Of a DNA stretch of 64,000 bases, positions 1 through 12,221 are shown piece by piece. The stretch is from an uncultured Pantoea sp. GTDB lineage: Bacteria; Pseudomonadota; Gammaproteobacteria; Enterobacterales; Enterobacteriaceae. Within the stretch, counting starts at the first letter, position 1, and every line of letters begins with the position of its first letter. A program made the position numbers and the translations under genes. The notes under the pieces are model-generated. The model was not told the origin of the DNA, did not search any database, and saw nothing but the letters and a program-made list of their open reading frames with translations. The stretch covers positions 1 to 64,000 of the forward strand of contig CAJYVD010000039.1 in assembly GCA_913778495.1 (NCBI GenBank). The letters run 5' to 3'.

Positions 1-90
1 TACCATGTGCTCTACGGCGTTGCCACCGCCACCGCCGACGCCGATGACTTTAATCACCGCGTCATTGGTTAATTCCATAGGTTCAAACAT
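1..90 (-). CDS. ftsZ: FtsZ, tubulin-like cell division GTPase (N-terminal 30 codons only)
   Basis: The gene is cut by the left edge of the window; only the first 30 codons are present. The translation opens MFEPMELTNDAVIKVIGVGG and continues into the glycine-rich GGGGGNAV stretch, which is the start of the nucleotide-binding fold of FtsZ. FtsZ polymerises at midcell into the Z ring that recruits the other division proteins. It lies 71 bp downstream of ftsA on the same strand, the usual last-but-one position of the dcw cluster. Identification is firm because of sequence and position; nothing can be said about the rest of the protein. Confidence 0.97.
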   Translation of the reverse strand, partial: MFEPMELTNDAVIKVIGVGGGGGNAVEHMV

Positions 91-161
91 GATTTCTCTC
101 CGTTATGTGCCTGTCGCCTGGAGATCATAAACATTGCCACCATGATCTCCTTTAAAAAAAA

Positions 162-1418
162 TTAGAACTCTTTCTTCAGCCAGCTGTTGATACGCTTGAA
201 CCAATTGCCCACTGAAGCACGTTTTTCCGTTTCCGCGTCACCGTTCATGTGTGACTCTTTACCATAGTGCAGCAGGCCAACCGCCGTTGAGTAATACGGC
301 TCCTGCGCATAATCGGTAAGCCCGGTGATATTTAATGGCTGACCGATACGTACCTGCGTGTGAAACACGCGCTGGGCGCAGGCGGCCAAGCCTTCAATCT
401 GCGCCGCGCCACCGGTTAATACAATGCCGGCGGCCAGATGGTGCTTAACGCCTTGCTGGCGGAGCTGCTCTTGCAGCTGCAAAATCTCGTCATTCACTAA
501 ATTCAACAGTTCGGTATAGCGCGGCTCAATCACCTCAGCCAGCGTCTGACGCTGTAAGCTGCGCGGCGGGCGGCCGCCCACGCTCGGGACTTCGACGTTC
601 TCGTCTTTGCCCACAATCGAACCCAGCGCACAACCGTGACGCACTTTAATGGCTTCTGCGTCAGTAGGCGGCGTGCCGAAGGCATAAGCGATGTCGCTGG
701 TCACCACGTTCCCCGCGTAGGGGATCACTTTGGTGTGGCGCAGCGCGCCGCCGGTATACACCGCGATGTCCATTGTACCGCCACCGATGTCCACAACACA
801 GACGCCCAGCTCACGTTCGTCTTCAGTCAGTACGGAGAAGCTCGACGCCAGCCCGGCAAAAATCAGTTGGTCAACTTTAAGGCCACATCGTTCAACCGCT
901 TTCACGATATTTTTCGCCATATCGTTGTGACAGGTGATTAAATGCACTTTTGCCTGCATGCGCACGCCAGAAAGCCCAACCGGGTTTTTAATGCCTTCCT
1001 GATAGTCGATGGCATATTCCTGAGGAATCACATGCAGAATACGATGTTCATCGCGCACGCGTACGGATTTCGCCGTATGTACCACGTTCTCCACATCATC
1101 CTGAGTCACTTCTTCTTCTGAAATCGGAACCATCCCGATTTCGTTCTGACAACTGATATGTTTGCCCGATAAAGCAAGGTAAACCGAAGAAATCTGGCAG
1201 TCTGCCATTAATTCAGCTTGGTCAATCGCGCGCTGTACGCATTTCACGACTGACTCAAGGTCATTTACGCCGCCTTTATCCATACCGCGAGACGGGCAGC
1301 TGCCCACCCCGATAATGTTGACCATACCATCGGGCAGAATTTCCCCAACCAGGGCGGCAACCTTCGCGGTGCCGATTTCGAGTCCTACTACCAGTTTTCT
1401 GTCCGTTGCCTTGATCAT
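162..1418 (-). CDS. ftsA: FtsA, actin-like cell division protein
   Basis: 418 residues, close to the family norm of about 420. FtsA is an actin-fold ATPase that tethers FtsZ filaments to the inner membrane and recruits later divisome proteins. Near the N-terminus the [18 protein letters not shown] stretch is the first phosphate-binding loop, and [14 protein letters not shown] in the middle is the second. The C-terminal tail ([15 protein letters not shown]) is an amphipathic, positively charged helix, the expected membrane-targeting sequence. The start codon overlaps the ftsQ stop by four bases (ATGA), so the two are probably translationally coupled. Confidence 0.98.
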   Translation of the reverse strand: MIKATDRKLVVGLEIGTAKVAALVGEILPDGMVNIIGVGSCPSRGMDKGGVNDLESVVKCVQRAIDQAELMADCQISSVYLALSGKHISCQNEIGMVPISEEEVTQDDVENVVHTAKSVRVRDEHRILHVIPQEYAIDYQEGIKNPVGLSGVRMQAKVHLITCHNDMAKNIVKAVERCGLKVDQLIFAGLASSFSVLTEDERELGVCVVDIGGGTMDIAVYTGGALRHTKVIPYAGNVVTSDIAYAFGTPPTDAEAIKVRHGCALGSIVGKDENVEVPSVGGRPPRSLQRQTLAEVIEPRYTELLNLVNDEILQLQEQLRQQGVKHHLAAGIVLTGGAAQIEGLAACAQRVFHTQVRIGQPLNITGLTDYAQEPYYSTAVGLLHYGKESHMNGDAETEKRASVGNWFKRINSWLKKEF

Positions 1419-2254
1419 TGTGGTTTAGCCTGTGCCTGGTTTTGTTGCTGATTACTGTCCTGTTGCTCCAACGGCAGCGCAGCCCAGCCAACGGCGGCTC
1501 CGGAGTCGTAACGCAAATCAACGTAGGTAACACGTTGGTTTTGACTCTGGCCCTGCTGCTGCAACTCCGGATAGAGCTCAATAAAACGGTTCAGACGCTT
1601 CATGGTGTCGCTGCGCCCCAGTTCGATCCGTACATCATCGCTGGTAACCAGCTGCCATGAGCGCCGCGCCGTCATCGACGCGACCTTCAGGGTAAACTTG
1701 TTGGCCCGGAGCACGTCGCTCATGTTGTGGTAGCCGGCCAACACCTCTTTTTCACTGCCTTCCGGACCATACAACATCGGCAGAGTTTCTTTGCCGAGGT
1801 GGCTGGTCGGGACGCTGAAGGAGACGCCATCGGCGTCGACCATGTGTGAATCATTCCAGCGTGCCACCGGAACGTACTCCACCAGGTTTATCTTCAGCTC
1901 ATCAGGCCACTGCTTACGCACGCTGACCTGTTTAATCCACGGTAAACGCTCTATCTGCTGCTGAATAATATCCACGTCCTGCGACATGAACGTACCCGGC
2001 GCGCCCAGTGACAGAATGGCTTGGCGGATATCGTCATGCGTGGTGTAGTGCGTGGGGCCCGTCACCACTAACTTTGATAGCGGCAGACGCGACGCATCGT
2101 TCATCCACTTCAATACCACCAAACCGCCCGCACCCATTACGCCCAGGACAATCAGCAGAAACACAATGCCGAACAGCCTTGCTCCATTACTGCGGCCGGA
2201 ACGGGCCCGTTCTTGAGTTTCGCGATTTCGAACGCGCAGTGCTGCCTGAGACAT
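1415..2254 (-). CDS. ftsQ: FtsQ, bitopic divisome protein
   Basis: 279 residues. A short basic cytoplasmic N-terminus is followed by one hydrophobic segment (about residues 27-47, [20 protein letters not shown]), then a periplasmic POTRA domain (about 57-126, starting [13 protein letters not shown]) and a beta domain. FtsQ bridges early cytoplasmic and late periplasmic division proteins by binding FtsB and FtsL. The C-terminal 15 residues are glutamine rich. The gene starts one base after the ddlB stop and ends inside the ftsA start, consistent with one polycistronic message. Confidence 0.97.
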   Translation of the reverse strand: MSQAALRVRNRETQERARSGRSNGARLFGIVFLLIVLGVMGAGGLVVLKWMNDASRLPLSKLVVTGPTHYTTHDDIRQAILSLGAPGTFMSQDVDIIQQQIERLPWIKQVSVRKQWPDELKINLVEYVPVARWNDSHMVDADGVSFSVPTSHLGKETLPMLYGPEGSEKEVLAGYHNMSDVLRANKFTLKVASMTARRSWQLVTSDDVRIELGRSDTMKRLNRFIELYPELQQQGQSQNQRVTYVDLRYDSGAAVGWAALPLEQQDSNQQQNQAQAKPQ

Positions 2255-2255
2255 A

Positions 2256-3176
2256 TCAGTCAGCCAACTCCAAAATACGCGCCACCAACTGCGGGAAACT
2301 GTAACCGGCCTGCTTGGCGGCCATCGGCACCAGGCTGTGGCTGGTCATTCCCGGAGACGTATTCACTTCCAGCAGGTGGAAACGGCCTTCGCTGTCGGTC
2401 AAGACGTCCACGCGTCCCCAGCCGCTACAGCCTAAGGCGCGCCAGGCAGCCAGGACTATAGACTGTAATTCTGCTTCCTGCTCGTCACTCAGGCCTGACG
2501 GACAGAAATATTGAGTATCGTCAGAAATGTATTTTGCTTCATAGTCATAGAACTCGCTGACGGCATTAATTCTGATCGACGGCAGGATCTCATCCCCTAC
2601 GATGCCAACGGTGTACTCTGCGCCACTCAAAAAAGCCTCGATCAGCACATCGTCATCGTGGCGAAATGCTTCATCCAGCGCAGCCGGCAACGCATCCACG
2701 GTGTTAACGCGGCTAATACCCACGCTCGACCCTTCGCAGCTCGGTTTAACAAACAGCGGCAAGCCAAGTTGCTCAATGGCCTGGCGGGTAGCGTCATCAA
2801 AGCCCTGCGCGTACTGCTGACGCGTAACCCAAACAAATTTGCCTGACGGTAATCCCCTGCCCTGCCACAGCAGCTTGGTGCGCAATTTATCCATGGTAAT
2901 GGCCGAGGCCATTACGCCGCTACCGGTGTACGGCAGGCCAATAAAATCCAGCACCGCCTGCAGCGTGCCGTCCTCACCGCCGCGGCCATGCAGGGCGATG
3001 AACGCTTTATCAAAGCCCAGCTGCTTTAAGGTCAAAGCTGAGGTGTCACGCGTGTCCACGCCGTGAGCATCAATGCCCATTTCGCGAAGACCGTGCAATA
3101 CCGCATTGCCTGACATCAGCGACACTTCACGCTCCGCCGAAGTGCCCCCCATCAACACCGCTACTTTTTCAGCCAT
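2256..3176 (-). CDS. ddlB: D-alanine--D-alanine ligase B
   Basis: 306 residues, the same length as the E. coli enzyme. It is an ATP-grasp ligase that joins two D-alanines to make the dipeptide added by MurF. Visible family features are the N-terminal [11 protein letters not shown] loop, the [13 protein letters not shown] segment, the ATP-binding [12 protein letters not shown] region and the C-terminal [14 protein letters not shown] motif that carries the metal ligands and phosphate contacts. It overlaps the murC 3' end by 8 bp. An alternative DdlA assignment is unlikely because of the dcw position. Confidence 0.97.
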   Translation of the reverse strand: MAEKVAVLMGGTSAEREVSLMSGNAVLHGLREMGIDAHGVDTRDTSALTLKQLGFDKAFIALHGRGGEDGTLQAVLDFIGLPYTGSGVMASAITMDKLRTKLLWQGRGLPSGKFVWVTRQQYAQGFDDATRQAIEQLGLPLFVKPSCEGSSVGISRVNTVDALPAALDEAFRHDDDVLIEAFLSGAEYTVGIVGDEILPSIRINAVSEFYDYEAKYISDDTQYFCPSGLSDEQEAELQSIVLAAWRALGCSGWGRVDVLTDSEGRFHLLEVNTSPGMTSHSLVPMAAKQAGYSFPQLVARILELAD

Positions 3177-4644
3177 GACGGGCCTCCGTGTTCAGCGCAG
3201 GCTGTAACTGAATGTCAGCCAATTTGCGCGCAATTTTACCGATATTACCTGCACCCTGGACGATAATCAGATCGTCGCCCGCCAGCAGCGGTGCCAGCGC
3301 ATCCGGCAGCGCATCGTGGTCAGAGACCAAAATCGGGTCGACTTTCCCACGGTTGCGGATTGCACGGCACAGCGAACGGCTGTCTGCGCCAGGAATGGCC
3401 GTCTCGCCTGCGGGATACACTTCCAGCATCAGCAGCACATCCACTTGGGACAGCACGTTGGCGAAATCATCAAACAGATCGCGGGTGCGCGTGTAGCGGT
3501 GCGGCTGGAACACCATCACCAACTTTTTCTCAGGCCAGCCGGCGCGTGCCGCTTTGATCGTGACGTCCACTTCCGTGGGATGATGCCCGTAGTCGTCCAC
3601 CAGCATCGCGCGGCCTGGCGTACCGTTTACCGCCTCGGTGTCAAACTCACCCAGCACGTCAAAACGGCGTCCGGTGCCCTGGAAGCTCTCCAGCGCAGCC
3701 AGAATCGCATCGTCTGCAATGCCCTCTTCGCTGGCGACTGCGACGGCCGCCGCAGCGTTCAACGCATTGTGGCGACCAGGCGCATTCAGCGTGACCTGCA
3801 GCGTCGGCTTGTCGTGGCGAATAATAGAAAAATGCCCCTGCGCGCCGCGCTGTTCATAATTCTCTACGCGCACATCGGCATCGTCGCTAAAACCGTAAGT
3901 GGTGATTTGACGCCCAACGCGCGGGATAAGGTCGCGAATGACGACATCATCAACGCACAGCACCGCGCGCCCGTAGAACGGCAGGTTGTGCAAGAAGTTG
4001 ATAAACGTCTGCTTCAAATTCTCGAAATCGCCTTGGTACGTGTCCATGTGGTCGGCTTCGATATTGGTGACAATCGCCACCATCGGCTGTAAATGCAGGA
4101 AGGACGCATCGCTTTCATCCGCTTCGGCAATCAGATAACGGCTGGATCCAAGGCGCGCGTGCGTGCCTGCCGCCTTCACTAAGCCGCCGTTGACGAAAGT
4201 GGGATCTAAGCCACCTTCGGCATAAATACTGGTAACCATCGCCGTGGTGGTGGTTTTTCCGTGCGTGCCGGCAATAGCAATGCCGTGCCGGAAGCGCATC
4301 AGTTCAGCAAGCATCTCTGCGCGGCGAATCACCGGAATACGCTGTTCACGCGCTGCCACCAGTTCAGGATTGTCTTGCGCCACGGCGGTTGACACCACCA
4401 CAACGCTGGCGTCCGTGACGTTTTCCGGACGGTGATTGAAATAAACGGTGGCGCCCAGCGACGTCAAATGCTGCGTCACCGCGTTAGGGGCCAAATCAGA
4501 ACCACTGATGTGGTAGCCTTCGTTCGCCAACACTTCGGCAATACCGCCCATGCCAGCACCGCCGATGCCGACAAAGTGAATGTGCCGGACGCGACGCATC
4601 TCGGGCACAATAGAACGCAGTTTTGCCAATTGTTGTGTATTCAT
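3169..4644 (-). CDS. murC: UDP-N-acetylmuramate--L-alanine ligase
   Basis: 491 residues when the start is placed at [10 protein letters not shown], which gives exactly the E. coli length; an upstream in-frame codon three positions earlier is possible but not supported by homology. MurC adds L-alanine to UDP-MurNAc in the cytoplasm using ATP. The N-terminal Rossmann segment [17 protein letters not shown] (about 23-39) binds the UDP substrate, GTHGKT (126-131) is the ATP P-loop, and the C-terminal Mur ligase domain contains [10 protein letters not shown] and [12 protein letters not shown]. It is followed directly by ddlB. Confidence 0.98.
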   Translation of the reverse strand: MNTQQLAKLRSIVPEMRRVRHIHFVGIGGAGMGGIAEVLANEGYHISGSDLAPNAVTQHLTSLGATVYFNHRPENVTDASVVVVSTAVAQDNPELVAAREQRIPVIRRAEMLAELMRFRHGIAIAGTHGKTTTTAMVTSIYAEGGLDPTFVNGGLVKAAGTHARLGSSRYLIAEADESDASFLHLQPMVAIVTNIEADHMDTYQGDFENLKQTFINFLHNLPFYGRAVLCVDDVVIRDLIPRVGRQITTYGFSDDADVRVENYEQRGAQGHFSIIRHDKPTLQVTLNAPGRHNALNAAAAVAVASEEGIADDAILAALESFQGTGRRFDVLGEFDTEAVNGTPGRAMLVDDYGHHPTEVDVTIKAARAGWPEKKLVMVFQPHRYTRTRDLFDDFANVLSQVDVLLMLEVYPAGETAIPGADSRSLCRAIRNRGKVDPILVSDHDALPDALAPLLAGDDLIIVQGAGNIGKIARKLADIQLQPALNTEARHG

Positions 4645-4711
4645 CTGCCTCAATTACCTGTTTCCTCTATGTACCTGCTTTAAGGTACGGGGCCAGCGTG
4701 CGCCCATGAAC

Positions 4712-5770
4712 CTATTTCGCGACACGCGCCACTTCTTGCGCCACCCGTTCGGTAGCATCGGGAATCGCCACCTTGCGGGCTTTCACCGCCATATTCAGTA
4801 ATGCGGCGCGATCCCAATGGCGCAGCGTGTCGGCGACCGCCGCCGCAGTAAATTGCGGCTGCTCAAAAATTTTGGCGGCGCCAGCCTGCTCCAGCGGCAA
4901 GGCGTTCCAATATTGCTGGCGATCTTTGTGCTGAAAAGGCACAAAGATGGCGGGCAATCCGGCCGCAGCGACCTCGCTAACCGTGAGGGCACCTGAACGG
5001 CACACCACCACATCAGCCCAGGCATATGCAGCAGCCATGTCGTCAATAAACTCGGTGACCTTATGCTGCGTTTGGCCAACCTCGCCATACGCCTGCAGCA
5101 CGCTTTCTCGCGCACCTTTTCCGGTCTGGTGCCAAAGCGTGATGGCGTCGCCCAGCTCGGCTGCCACCTGCGGCACCACTTGATTAAGCACCCGCGCGCC
5201 CTGGCTTCCGCCAATTACGAGCACGCGTATCGGGCCCGAGCGCGTTTGCAAACGCGCCGCGGGCAACGGCAGCGCCAGAACATCGGTGCGCACCGGGTTT
5301 CCTACCACCTCGGCGTCAGGAAACGCGCCGGGGAAGGCCTGCATGACCTTGGTGGCAATCTTCGCCAACCCTTTGTTGGTGAGCCCGGCAATGCCGTTTT
5401 GTTCGTGGAGCACGACTGGAATACCGCAGCTCCAGGCGGCCAGCCCGCCAGGGCCAGACACGTAACCGCCCATGCCCAACACCACATCTGGCTGCCAGCG
5501 CTTCATAATCGTGCGCGCCTGACGCCATGCATTGACGATGCGGAACGGTGCCAGTAACAGCGCTTTAAGGCCCTTGCCCCGCAGCCCGCTGATGCGGATG
5601 AAGTCGATCTCAATGCCGTGTTTGGGCACTAAATCCGCTTCCATACGATCGGCGGTTCCCAGCCAGCGCACTTGCCAGCCCTGTTCCATCAGGTGATGCG
5701 CCACTGCCAGGCCGGGAAAAACGTGTCCGCCCGTACCGCCCGCCATGACCATCAGCCGTTTGCCACTCAT
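4712..5770 (-). CDS. murG: MurG, lipid II-forming GlcNAc transferase
   Basis: 352 residues. MurG transfers GlcNAc from UDP-GlcNAc to lipid I at the cytoplasmic face of the inner membrane, giving lipid II. The two glycine-rich loops typical of this GT-B enzyme are present: [14 protein letters not shown] near the N-terminus and [13 protein letters not shown] near residue 100. The donor-binding half contains [12 protein letters not shown] and the [15 protein letters not shown] segment. The start overlaps the ftsW stop by four bases, and a 67 bp gap separates it from murC. Confidence 0.98.
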   Translation of the reverse strand: MSGKRLMVMAGGTGGHVFPGLAVAHHLMEQGWQVRWLGTADRMEADLVPKHGIEIDFIRISGLRGKGLKALLLAPFRIVNAWRQARTIMKRWQPDVVLGMGGYVSGPGGLAAWSCGIPVVLHEQNGIAGLTNKGLAKIATKVMQAFPGAFPDAEVVGNPVRTDVLALPLPAARLQTRSGPIRVLVIGGSQGARVLNQVVPQVAAELGDAITLWHQTGKGARESVLQAYGEVGQTQHKVTEFIDDMAAAYAWADVVVCRSGALTVSEVAAAGLPAIFVPFQHKDRQQYWNALPLEQAGAAKIFEQPQFTAAAVADTLRHWDRAALLNMAVKARKVAIPDATERVAQEVARVAK

Positions 5771-6981
5771 CGAGCACCTCGGGTAAACGCCTGCGCTTTC
5801 GCCAAGCGCGTTTCATAATCAATACGTAACAAAAACACGATCGCCGTCGACATAATAATCAAGCTCGAACCGCCGTAGCTGATCAGCGGCAGCGTCAGCC
5901 CTTTGGTCGGCAGCATACCCGCTGCCGCACCGACGTTAACCAGTGCCTGAAAGCTAAACCACACGCCGATTGAACAGGCGAGGAAGCCGGAAAAACGCTG
6001 GTCAATCTCCAGCGCACGTCGGCCAATCGACATCGCACGAAAAGCCACGAAGAATACCATTAACAGCGCCAAAACCACACCGACATAACCCAACTCTTCA
6101 CCAATGATGGAGAAGATGAAATCGGTATGCGCCTCGGGCAAATATTCCAGCTTTTGCACTGAATTCCCGAGCCCTTGACCCCAAAATTCGCCACGACCAA
6201 ATGCCATCAGCGATTGCGTCAGCTGGTAACCGCTCCCAAACGGATCTTCCCACGGATTCCAGAATGAGGTGACACGGCGCATACGGTAGGGTTCGGCGAT
6301 GATCAGCAAAATCACGGCGAAAATACCCGATCCGATAATCGCCAAAAACTGCCACAGCTTGGCACCGGCGAGGAACAGCATGGCCAGCGTCGTGACAAAC
6401 AGCACCACCACCGTGCCGAGGTCAGGCTGAGCAAGCAACAGCACCGCCAGCACCACCATCACCCCCATGGGTTTGCAGAAGCCCCAGAAGTTATTGCGCA
6501 CCTCTTCGACCTTGCGCACCAGGTAGCTGGCGAGATAGCAGAATAGCGAGAGCTTTGATAACTCGGCAGGCTGAATACGCAGCGGGCCGAGCGCAATCCA
6601 GCGTGACGCACCGTTTACCGAGCTGCCCACGACCAGCACAATCAGCAGCAGCAGTACGGAGGTCATCAGCATGGCGTTGCTGTAGCGCTGCCAGAAATCC
6701 ATCGGCACACGCAGCGTCACCAGCGCCATACCGAACGCCAGCGCAATATAGAAAGCATCGCGCTTGGCAAAATAGAACGGATCTTCGTTCAAACGTTGGC
6801 CTACAGGCATGGACGCGGAGGTCACCATTACAAAACCAATGATGGCCAGCCCAAACGTCAGCCAAAGCAAGGTGCGATCGTAGAGCACGATCGGCGCATC
6901 GTCGCTCTCGCGGGCGCCCATCACCCAGTCTCTCAGCCGCAGCGATAAAAAATTGGCCAGCGTGGCGCCGGGGATTCGCAT
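5767..6981 (-). CDS. ftsW: FtsW, septal peptidoglycan glycosyltransferase (SEDS family)
   Basis: 404 residues with about ten hydrophobic segments, the SEDS-family topology. FtsW polymerises lipid II at the septum together with FtsI. The family signature [10 protein letters not shown] lies near the C-terminus after GLTLPL, and the periplasmic loop carrying [16 protein letters not shown] is intact. The start codon shares a base with the murD stop (TGATG), so coupling is likely. RodA, the elongation paralogue, is excluded by location between murD and murG. Confidence 0.97.
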   Translation of the reverse strand: MRIPGATLANFLSLRLRDWVMGARESDDAPIVLYDRTLLWLTFGLAIIGFVMVTSASMPVGQRLNEDPFYFAKRDAFYIALAFGMALVTLRVPMDFWQRYSNAMLMTSVLLLLIVLVVGSSVNGASRWIALGPLRIQPAELSKLSLFCYLASYLVRKVEEVRNNFWGFCKPMGVMVVLAVLLLAQPDLGTVVVLFVTTLAMLFLAGAKLWQFLAIIGSGIFAVILLIIAEPYRMRRVTSFWNPWEDPFGSGYQLTQSLMAFGRGEFWGQGLGNSVQKLEYLPEAHTDFIFSIIGEELGYVGVVLALLMVFFVAFRAMSIGRRALEIDQRFSGFLACSIGVWFSFQALVNVGAAAGMLPTKGLTLPLISYGGSSLIIMSTAIVFLLRIDYETRLAKAQAFTRGAR

Positions 6982-8297
6982 CAGCCTAACTCCCGCGCCA
7001 GTTGCGCGAAGACGTCGCCGCGCTGTTCAAAATTGCGAAACTGATCCAGGCTTGCGCATGCCGGGGATAACAGCACCATGTCGCCAGCTGAAACCTGCGG
7101 CGCAATCTGCGCCATCGCCTGCTGTAAGGTCTCGGTACGCGTGGCGATATCCGGGCGCAGCGCCGCCAGCGCGTCACCATCACGACCAAAACAGAACAGC
7201 TTCACGCGATCGCCCTGTAAGTAGCGCGCCAGCGGGGTAAAGTCGGCCGCCTTTCCGTCACCACCGAGCAGGAGCCACAGCGTGCCTTTTACCTGCAGGC
7301 CATTGAGTGCGGCTTCGGTACTGCCCACGTTGGTGGCTTTGGAGTCATTGATCCAGCGCACGCCTTTGGCTTCATGCACCAGTTGAAAACGGTGCGCGAG
7401 CCCGCCAAAGGTGGTGAGCGCTTTTAGACTGGAGGCGCGCGGAATATTCACCGCGTCCGCCAGCGCCAGCGCGGCCAGTGCGTTGGTATAGTTGTGCTGC
7501 CCCACCAGTTTCATTTCATCGGCGTTAAGCACTTTCTCGCCCCTCACCCGCAGCCAGGTGCTGCCCTGCTGCTGATTGAGGTGATAATCACCGAGATTGA
7601 TGCCGAAGCTGACGCAGCGCGCATCAACGCCACGCACCGGCATGGTCATTCCGTCATCCGCATTGACGACACAGACGCTGGCATGTTCATAAATACGCAA
7701 CTTTGCGGCGCGATACTGCTGCATACCCAGCGGATAGCGATCCATGTGATCTTCGGTGACGTTGAGGACAGTGGCAGCGGCAGCTTTGAGACTGTGCGTG
7801 GTTTCCAACTGGAAGCTAGAGAGTTCAAGCACGTAAAGCTGAGCAGGCGACTTGAGTAAACTCAGCGCGGGCAAGCCAATGTTGCCGCCTACGCCGACCT
7901 GCCAGCCTGCGGCACGGGCCATTTCGCCCACCAGCGTGGTGACGGTGCTTTTACCATTCGAACCGGTAATGGCGACGATCGGCGCTTGCGCTTCGCGACA
8001 AAACAGCTCGATATCACCAATGATCTCAATGCCCGCATCGGCTGCTTCGCTCAGCGCAGGATGCGCCAGCGCGATACCGGGGCTGGCAATGATCAAATCC
8101 GCTGCCAACAGCCAGTCGCTGTTAATACCACCGAGGTAACGCTCAACGCCATCCGGCAGCTTATCGACGCCCGGTGGCGAGACGCGGGTGTCCATTACGC
8201 GGGGCGTTACGCCCTGCGCAAGAAAGAAATCAACACAGGACAGGCCGGTCAGACCTAATCCAATGATGACCACGTTTCTGCCCCGATAGTCAGCCAT
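6981..8297 (-). CDS. murD: UDP-N-acetylmuramoyl-L-alanine--D-glutamate ligase
   Basis: 438 residues when started at the ATG of [10 protein letters not shown], matching E. coli exactly; a TTG two codons upstream overlaps the mraY stop and is a less likely start. MurD adds D-glutamate to UDP-MurNAc-Ala. The UMP-binding N-terminal fold ([12 protein letters not shown]), the ATP loop TGSNGKST (111-118), the [10 protein letters not shown] segment and the C-terminal [12 protein letters not shown] motif are present. The stop overlaps the ftsW start by one base. Confidence 0.98.
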   Translation of the reverse strand: MADYRGRNVVIIGLGLTGLSCVDFFLAQGVTPRVMDTRVSPPGVDKLPDGVERYLGGINSDWLLAADLIIASPGIALAHPALSEAADAGIEIIGDIELFCREAQAPIVAITGSNGKSTVTTLVGEMARAAGWQVGVGGNIGLPALSLLKSPAQLYVLELSSFQLETTHSLKAAAATVLNVTEDHMDRYPLGMQQYRAAKLRIYEHASVCVVNADDGMTMPVRGVDARCVSFGINLGDYHLNQQQGSTWLRVRGEKVLNADEMKLVGQHNYTNALAALALADAVNIPRASSLKALTTFGGLAHRFQLVHEAKGVRWINDSKATNVGSTEAALNGLQVKGTLWLLLGGDGKAADFTPLARYLQGDRVKLFCFGRDGDALAALRPDIATRTETLQQAMAQIAPQVSAGDMVLLSPACASLDQFRNFEQRGDVFAQLARELG

Positions 8298-8299
8298 GA

Positions 8300-9382
8300 T
8301 CAACGCACCTTCAGTGTTGCCAGGCCAATCAGCACCAGCATCAGCGAAATAATCCAGAAGCGCACGATGACGCGCGGCTCTGGCCAGCCTTTCAGTTCAT
8401 AGTGGTGATGAATTGGCGCCATGCGGAAAATACGCTGACCGCGCAGCTTGAATGAGCCTACTTGCAGGATCACCGACAGCGTTTCCACTACAAACACACC
8501 GCCCATAATCACCAGTAAAAATTCCTGCCGTAACAGTACGGCCAGCGTCCCTAACGCGCCGCCCAGCGCCAGCGAACCGACGTCGCCCATAAAGACTTGG
8601 GCGGGATAGGTGTTGAACCATAAAAAGCCCAGCCCAGCGCCGACGATTGCAGTGCAGACAATCACCAGCTCCCCCGCATGGCGCAGATAAGGAATGTGCA
8701 GGTATTCAGCAAACTTAACGTTGCCGGTGGCCCACGCAACCAACGCAAAACCAGCAGCCACGAACACCGTAGGCATAATGGCCAGTCCATCCAAGCCGTC
8801 AGTGAGGTTGACCGCGTTGCCGGTGCCAACAATCACAAAGTAGGCCAGTACCACATAGAACAAGCCCAGCTGCGGCATGATGTCTTTAAAGAATGGCACC
8901 ACCAGTTGTGTCGCGGGCGTGCCTTTTCCTGCGGCGTAAAGGGCAAACGCGACGCCCAGCGAGATCACCGACATCCAGAAATATTTCCACCGTGCGATCA
9001 GCCCTTTGGTGTCTTTGCGCACCACTTTGCGGTAGTCATCGACAAAGCCAATGATGCCGAATCCCACTAGCACTACCAGCACACACCACACGTACGGGTT
9101 GGACGGATAAGCCCACATCAGCACGGAAATGGTGATGGAGGTAAGGATCATGATCCCACCCATGGTCGGAGTGCCGCGCTTGCTGAAATGCGACTCCGGG
9201 CCGTCGTTACGCACCACCTGTCCGATTTGCAACTTTTGCAGCCAGGCAATCAGGCGCGGTCCCATCCACAGCGAAATAAATAAGGCGGTCAGCAGGCTGA
9301 CAATGGCGCGAAACGTCAGGTAAGAAAAGACGTTAAAACCGGAATAAAGTGCGACCAGATGTTCGGCCAGCCAGACTAGCAT
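8300..9382 (-). CDS. mraY: Phospho-MurNAc-pentapeptide translocase
   Basis: 360 residues, the E. coli length, with about ten membrane segments. MraY transfers phospho-MurNAc-pentapeptide to undecaprenyl phosphate to form lipid I. The acidic cytoplasmic motifs are visible: GFVDDYRKV (the Asp-Asp pair), [13 protein letters not shown], and [11 protein letters not shown], followed by the histidine-rich [11 protein letters not shown]. It overlaps murF by 7 bp and ends two bases before the murD start codon. Confidence 0.98.
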   Translation of the reverse strand: MLVWLAEHLVALYSGFNVFSYLTFRAIVSLLTALFISLWMGPRLIAWLQKLQIGQVVRNDGPESHFSKRGTPTMGGIMILTSITISVLMWAYPSNPYVWCVLVVLVGFGIIGFVDDYRKVVRKDTKGLIARWKYFWMSVISLGVAFALYAAGKGTPATQLVVPFFKDIMPQLGLFYVVLAYFVIVGTGNAVNLTDGLDGLAIMPTVFVAAGFALVAWATGNVKFAEYLHIPYLRHAGELVIVCTAIVGAGLGFLWFNTYPAQVFMGDVGSLALGGALGTLAVLLRQEFLLVIMGGVFVVETLSVILQVGSFKLRGQRIFRMAPIHHHYELKGWPEPRVIVRFWIISLMLVLIGLATLKVR

Positions 9383-10737
9383 GTTGCTTTCTCCTGTAAG
9401 CTCTGTACTACCTGCTCCATGGCGGCACTACGTGAACCTTTTATCAAAATAGTCATGTCCTGATGCTGAGACATCAGCGCATGTAAACGTTCAGTGAGCT
9501 GCGTCTTAGTGGCGAAATGTTCGCCTCGCCCACTGCTTTCACCGATCAGTCGGCTTAACTCACCCACGCTCAGTACGCAATCCACGTCAGCAGCTTTGGC
9601 GGCTTCACCTACCTGACGATGACAGGCTTCTGCCTCATCGCCCAGCTCCGCCATGTCACCTACCACCATCACGCGGTAGCCCGGCATATCGCCCAATACC
9701 TGCGCCGCCGCCGTCATGGAACCCACGTTGGCGTTATAGCTGTCATCAAGCAGCAATTTGCTGGCAGATAAACGAATCGGGAAGAGACGCCCAGGAACAG
9801 GCTGTAATGTTTTAAGGCCAGCCTGAATCGCACTCAGTGGCGCGTCTATAGAGAGCGCCAGCGCCGCCGCGGCCAGCGCATTCGCGACGTTATGACGTCC
9901 CGGCAGCGGCAGTTCAATCGCCACGTCACCGCGCGGCGTGTGCAGGGTAAACAGCGTGGCATCGGCGCGCAGGACGATCTCGCTGGCGCGAAATTCCGCT
10001 TCAGCCATCGGGTGCGGTGAGAAGCGCCATAGCGTTTTGTCGCCAAACTGGTGCTGCCAGTTAACCAGATCGTTGCTGTCGGCATTCACAATTGCGGTAC
10101 CGTGGACCGGCAGGCCGCCAAAAATTTCGCCTTTGGCTTTCGCTACGCCCGCTAAAGAGCCAAAGCCTTCAAGATGCGCAGCAGAGAGGTTATTGACCAG
10201 CGCCGCCTCAGGACGCACCAGGCTGGTGGTATAGGCAATTTCACCCTGGTGATTGGCACCCATTTCAATCACGGCATAGTCGTGATGAGGGGTCAGCCGC
10301 AGCAGCGTCATCGGCACGCCGATGTCATTATTCAGGTTTCCGGCGGTGTAAAGTGTTTCTCCGCACTGGCGCAGAATGGCCGCAGTCATCTCTTTGACCG
10401 AGGTTTTCCCGGATGAACCGGTCAGGCCGACCACGCGCGCTTTTGACTGCTGACGAACCCAGGCCGCGATTTGGCCAAAGGCGATGCGCGTATCCGCCAC
10501 CACGACTTGCGGCACGTCAACCGGCAGCGGTTTATTAACCAGCAGCGCCACGGCACCGTTGGCAATGGCCTGATCGGCAAAGTTGTGGGCGTCAAAGCGT
10601 TCACCTACCAAGGCCACGAACAGGCTGCCTTTAACCACTTTACGGGTATCGGTGGTGACATCGTCAATACTGCAGTCTTGCCCATGAAGCTCACCGGCAC
10701 TGATTTCTGCCAGGGTTTTCAGGTAAAAAGGTATCAT
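9376..10737 (-). CDS. murF: UDP-MurNAc-tripeptide--D-alanyl-D-alanine ligase
   Basis: 453 residues. MurF attaches the D-Ala-D-Ala made by DdlB to UDP-MurNAc-tripeptide, completing the pentapeptide. The central ATP loop is [13 protein letters not shown] (GSSGKTS at about 107-113). It is followed by the [15 protein letters not shown] and [10 protein letters not shown] segments that are specific to MurF among Mur ligases, and by [12 protein letters not shown] in the C-terminal half. The start overlaps the murE stop by four bases. Confidence 0.98.
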   Translation of the reverse strand: MIPFYLKTLAEISAGELHGQDCSIDDVTTDTRKVVKGSLFVALVGERFDAHNFADQAIANGAVALLVNKPLPVDVPQVVVADTRIAFGQIAAWVRQQSKARVVGLTGSSGKTSVKEMTAAILRQCGETLYTAGNLNNDIGVPMTLLRLTPHHDYAVIEMGANHQGEIAYTTSLVRPEAALVNNLSAAHLEGFGSLAGVAKAKGEIFGGLPVHGTAIVNADSNDLVNWQHQFGDKTLWRFSPHPMAEAEFRASEIVLRADATLFTLHTPRGDVAIELPLPGRHNVANALAAAALALSIDAPLSAIQAGLKTLQPVPGRLFPIRLSASKLLLDDSYNANVGSMTAAAQVLGDMPGYRVMVVGDMAELGDEAEACHRQVGEAAKAADVDCVLSVGELSRLIGESSGRGEHFATKTQLTERLHALMSQHQDMTILIKGSRSAAMEQVVQSLQEKATC

Positions 10738-12221
10738 GCCATCACCCCTAACAGTCGTGCCACCGTGTCGCGGTCTGAATAGTCCAGACGGCGATTACCT
10801 ATAATTTGATAATCTTCATGTCCCTTGCCCGCCACCAGCACAATATCGTCTGCGCCAGCCTGCATAACGGCGTGGGTCACCGCCTGGGCACGTCCCGCCA
10901 CCGCGCGCGCGCGGCCCGGATCGAGTAAACCGCTCAGAATGTCTTCAACGATGGCCGCGGGCTCCTCGCTGCGAGGATTGTCATCGGTAATGACCACTAC
11001 ATCAGCGAACTGCTCGGCAATGGCCCCCATCAATGGACGCTTGCCTTTGTCACGATCGCCACCGCAGCCAAACACGCACCATAGCTTGCCTTTGCAGTGC
11101 AGCCGAGCCGCCTCAAGCGCTTTCTCCAGCGCGTCCGGGGTATGGGCATAATCTACGACCACGGTGGGTTTATCGGGTGCCGAAAAGACTTCCATGCGCC
11201 CGCAAACCGGCTGCAGCTGCGGCGCGGTTGCCAGCAGCGCGTCAAACGGATAATCCAGGGCTAATAACGTAGCCAGTGCCAGCAGCAGATTACTGACGTT
11301 AAACGCCCCCATCAGACGGCTTTCTACTTGACCTTCACCCCAGTTGGACTTGAACTGAATGCGCGCGCCGCCATCGTGATACGCCACGTGCGTGGCGTGC
11401 AACCAGCGACCATGCCAGGTGGTAGAGAGATCGTCATGCAGCGTCACCGCCACCGCATCCGGCAAGCTTTCAAGCCAGCGACGGCCAACTGCGTCATCGG
11501 CGTTGATAACAGAAACGCCAACCTGATGCTCTGAGAAGAGCAGCCATTTCGCCGACTCATAACCTTGCATATCACCATGATAATCAAGGTGATCGCGGCT
11601 CAAATTGGTAAAGACTGCTGCGGCAAACGGCAGCGCGGCCACGCGGTGCTGCACCAAACCGTGCGAAGAGACCTCCATCGCTGCCAGCGTTGCTCCTTTG
11701 CCAACGAAGTCATGTAACACATGCTGGACATCAACTGCCGAACCCGTGGTATTTTCACTGGGGGCTAACTGACCATAAAGCCCGTTGCCGATGGTGCCCA
11801 TAACGGCAGAGGTTTCGCCCAGCAGATTGGCCCACTGCGCGATGAGTTGGGTGGTGGTGGTCTTGCCGTTGGTGCCAGTGACACCGATCGCTTTCAGCTG
11901 CTCGCCGGGCTGTTGATAAAAACGTCCAGCCAGCGCCGAAAGCCGCTGTGGCAGCTGCGCAAGATAAACAACCGGGACACCGTGCATCTCGCGGATATCC
12001 CCATCGCTGGCTTCGCCTTCGGCTTCGGCAATAACGGCCGTTACCCCTTGCGCGATAGCCTGCGGAATAAAACGACGTCCATCAGCGTGATGGCCCGCCA
12101 CGGCGACAAACAGATCGCCAGCAGCCGCAGCGCGGCTGTCCAGAGTCATGTCTCGGAGTGGACGCGCCGGCGCGCCGGGCACCCACGGTGCCAGCAGGTC
12201 GCGCAGGTTACGATCTGTCAC
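10734..12221 (-). CDS. murE: UDP-MurNAc-Ala-Glu--meso-diaminopimelate ligase
   Basis: 495 residues when started at the GTG at 12221, the same length and same kind of start as E. coli. A GAGGA Shine-Dalgarno sits five bases before it. A GTG four codons upstream lacks a better ribosome site. MurE adds meso-diaminopimelate as third residue of the stem peptide. GTNGKT (about 116-121) is the ATP loop. The DDNPRSEEP motif is the signature of meso-DAP rather than lysine specificity. The start lies inside the end of ftsI (14 bp overlap). Confidence 0.97.
   Translation of the reverse strand: MTDRNLRDLLAPWVPGAPARPLRDMTLDSRAAAAGDLFVAVAGHHADGRRFIPQAIAQGVTAVIAEAEGEASDGDIREMHGVPVVYLAQLPQRLSALAGRFYQQPGEQLKAIGVTGTNGKTTTTQLIAQWANLLGETSAVMGTIGNGLYGQLAPSENTTGSAVDVQHVLHDFVGKGATLAAMEVSSHGLVQHRVAALPFAAAVFTNLSRDHLDYHGDMQGYESAKWLLFSEHQVGVSVINADDAVGRRWLESLPDAVAVTLHDDLSTTWHGRWLHATHVAYHDGGARIQFKSNWGEGQVESRLMGAFNVSNLLLALATLLALDYPFDALLATAPQLQPVCGRMEVFSAPDKPTVVVDYAHTPDALEKALEAARLHCKGKLWCVFGCGGDRDKGKRPLMGAIAEQFADVVVITDDNPRSEEPAAIVEDILSGLLDPGRARAVAGRAQAVTHAVMQAGADDIVLVAGKGHEDYQIIGNRRLDYSDRDTVARLLGVMA

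Noticed and set aside
3316..4092. 258-codon frame on the plus strand inside murC
   Set aside because: Antisense shadow of murC, a full-length conserved gene.
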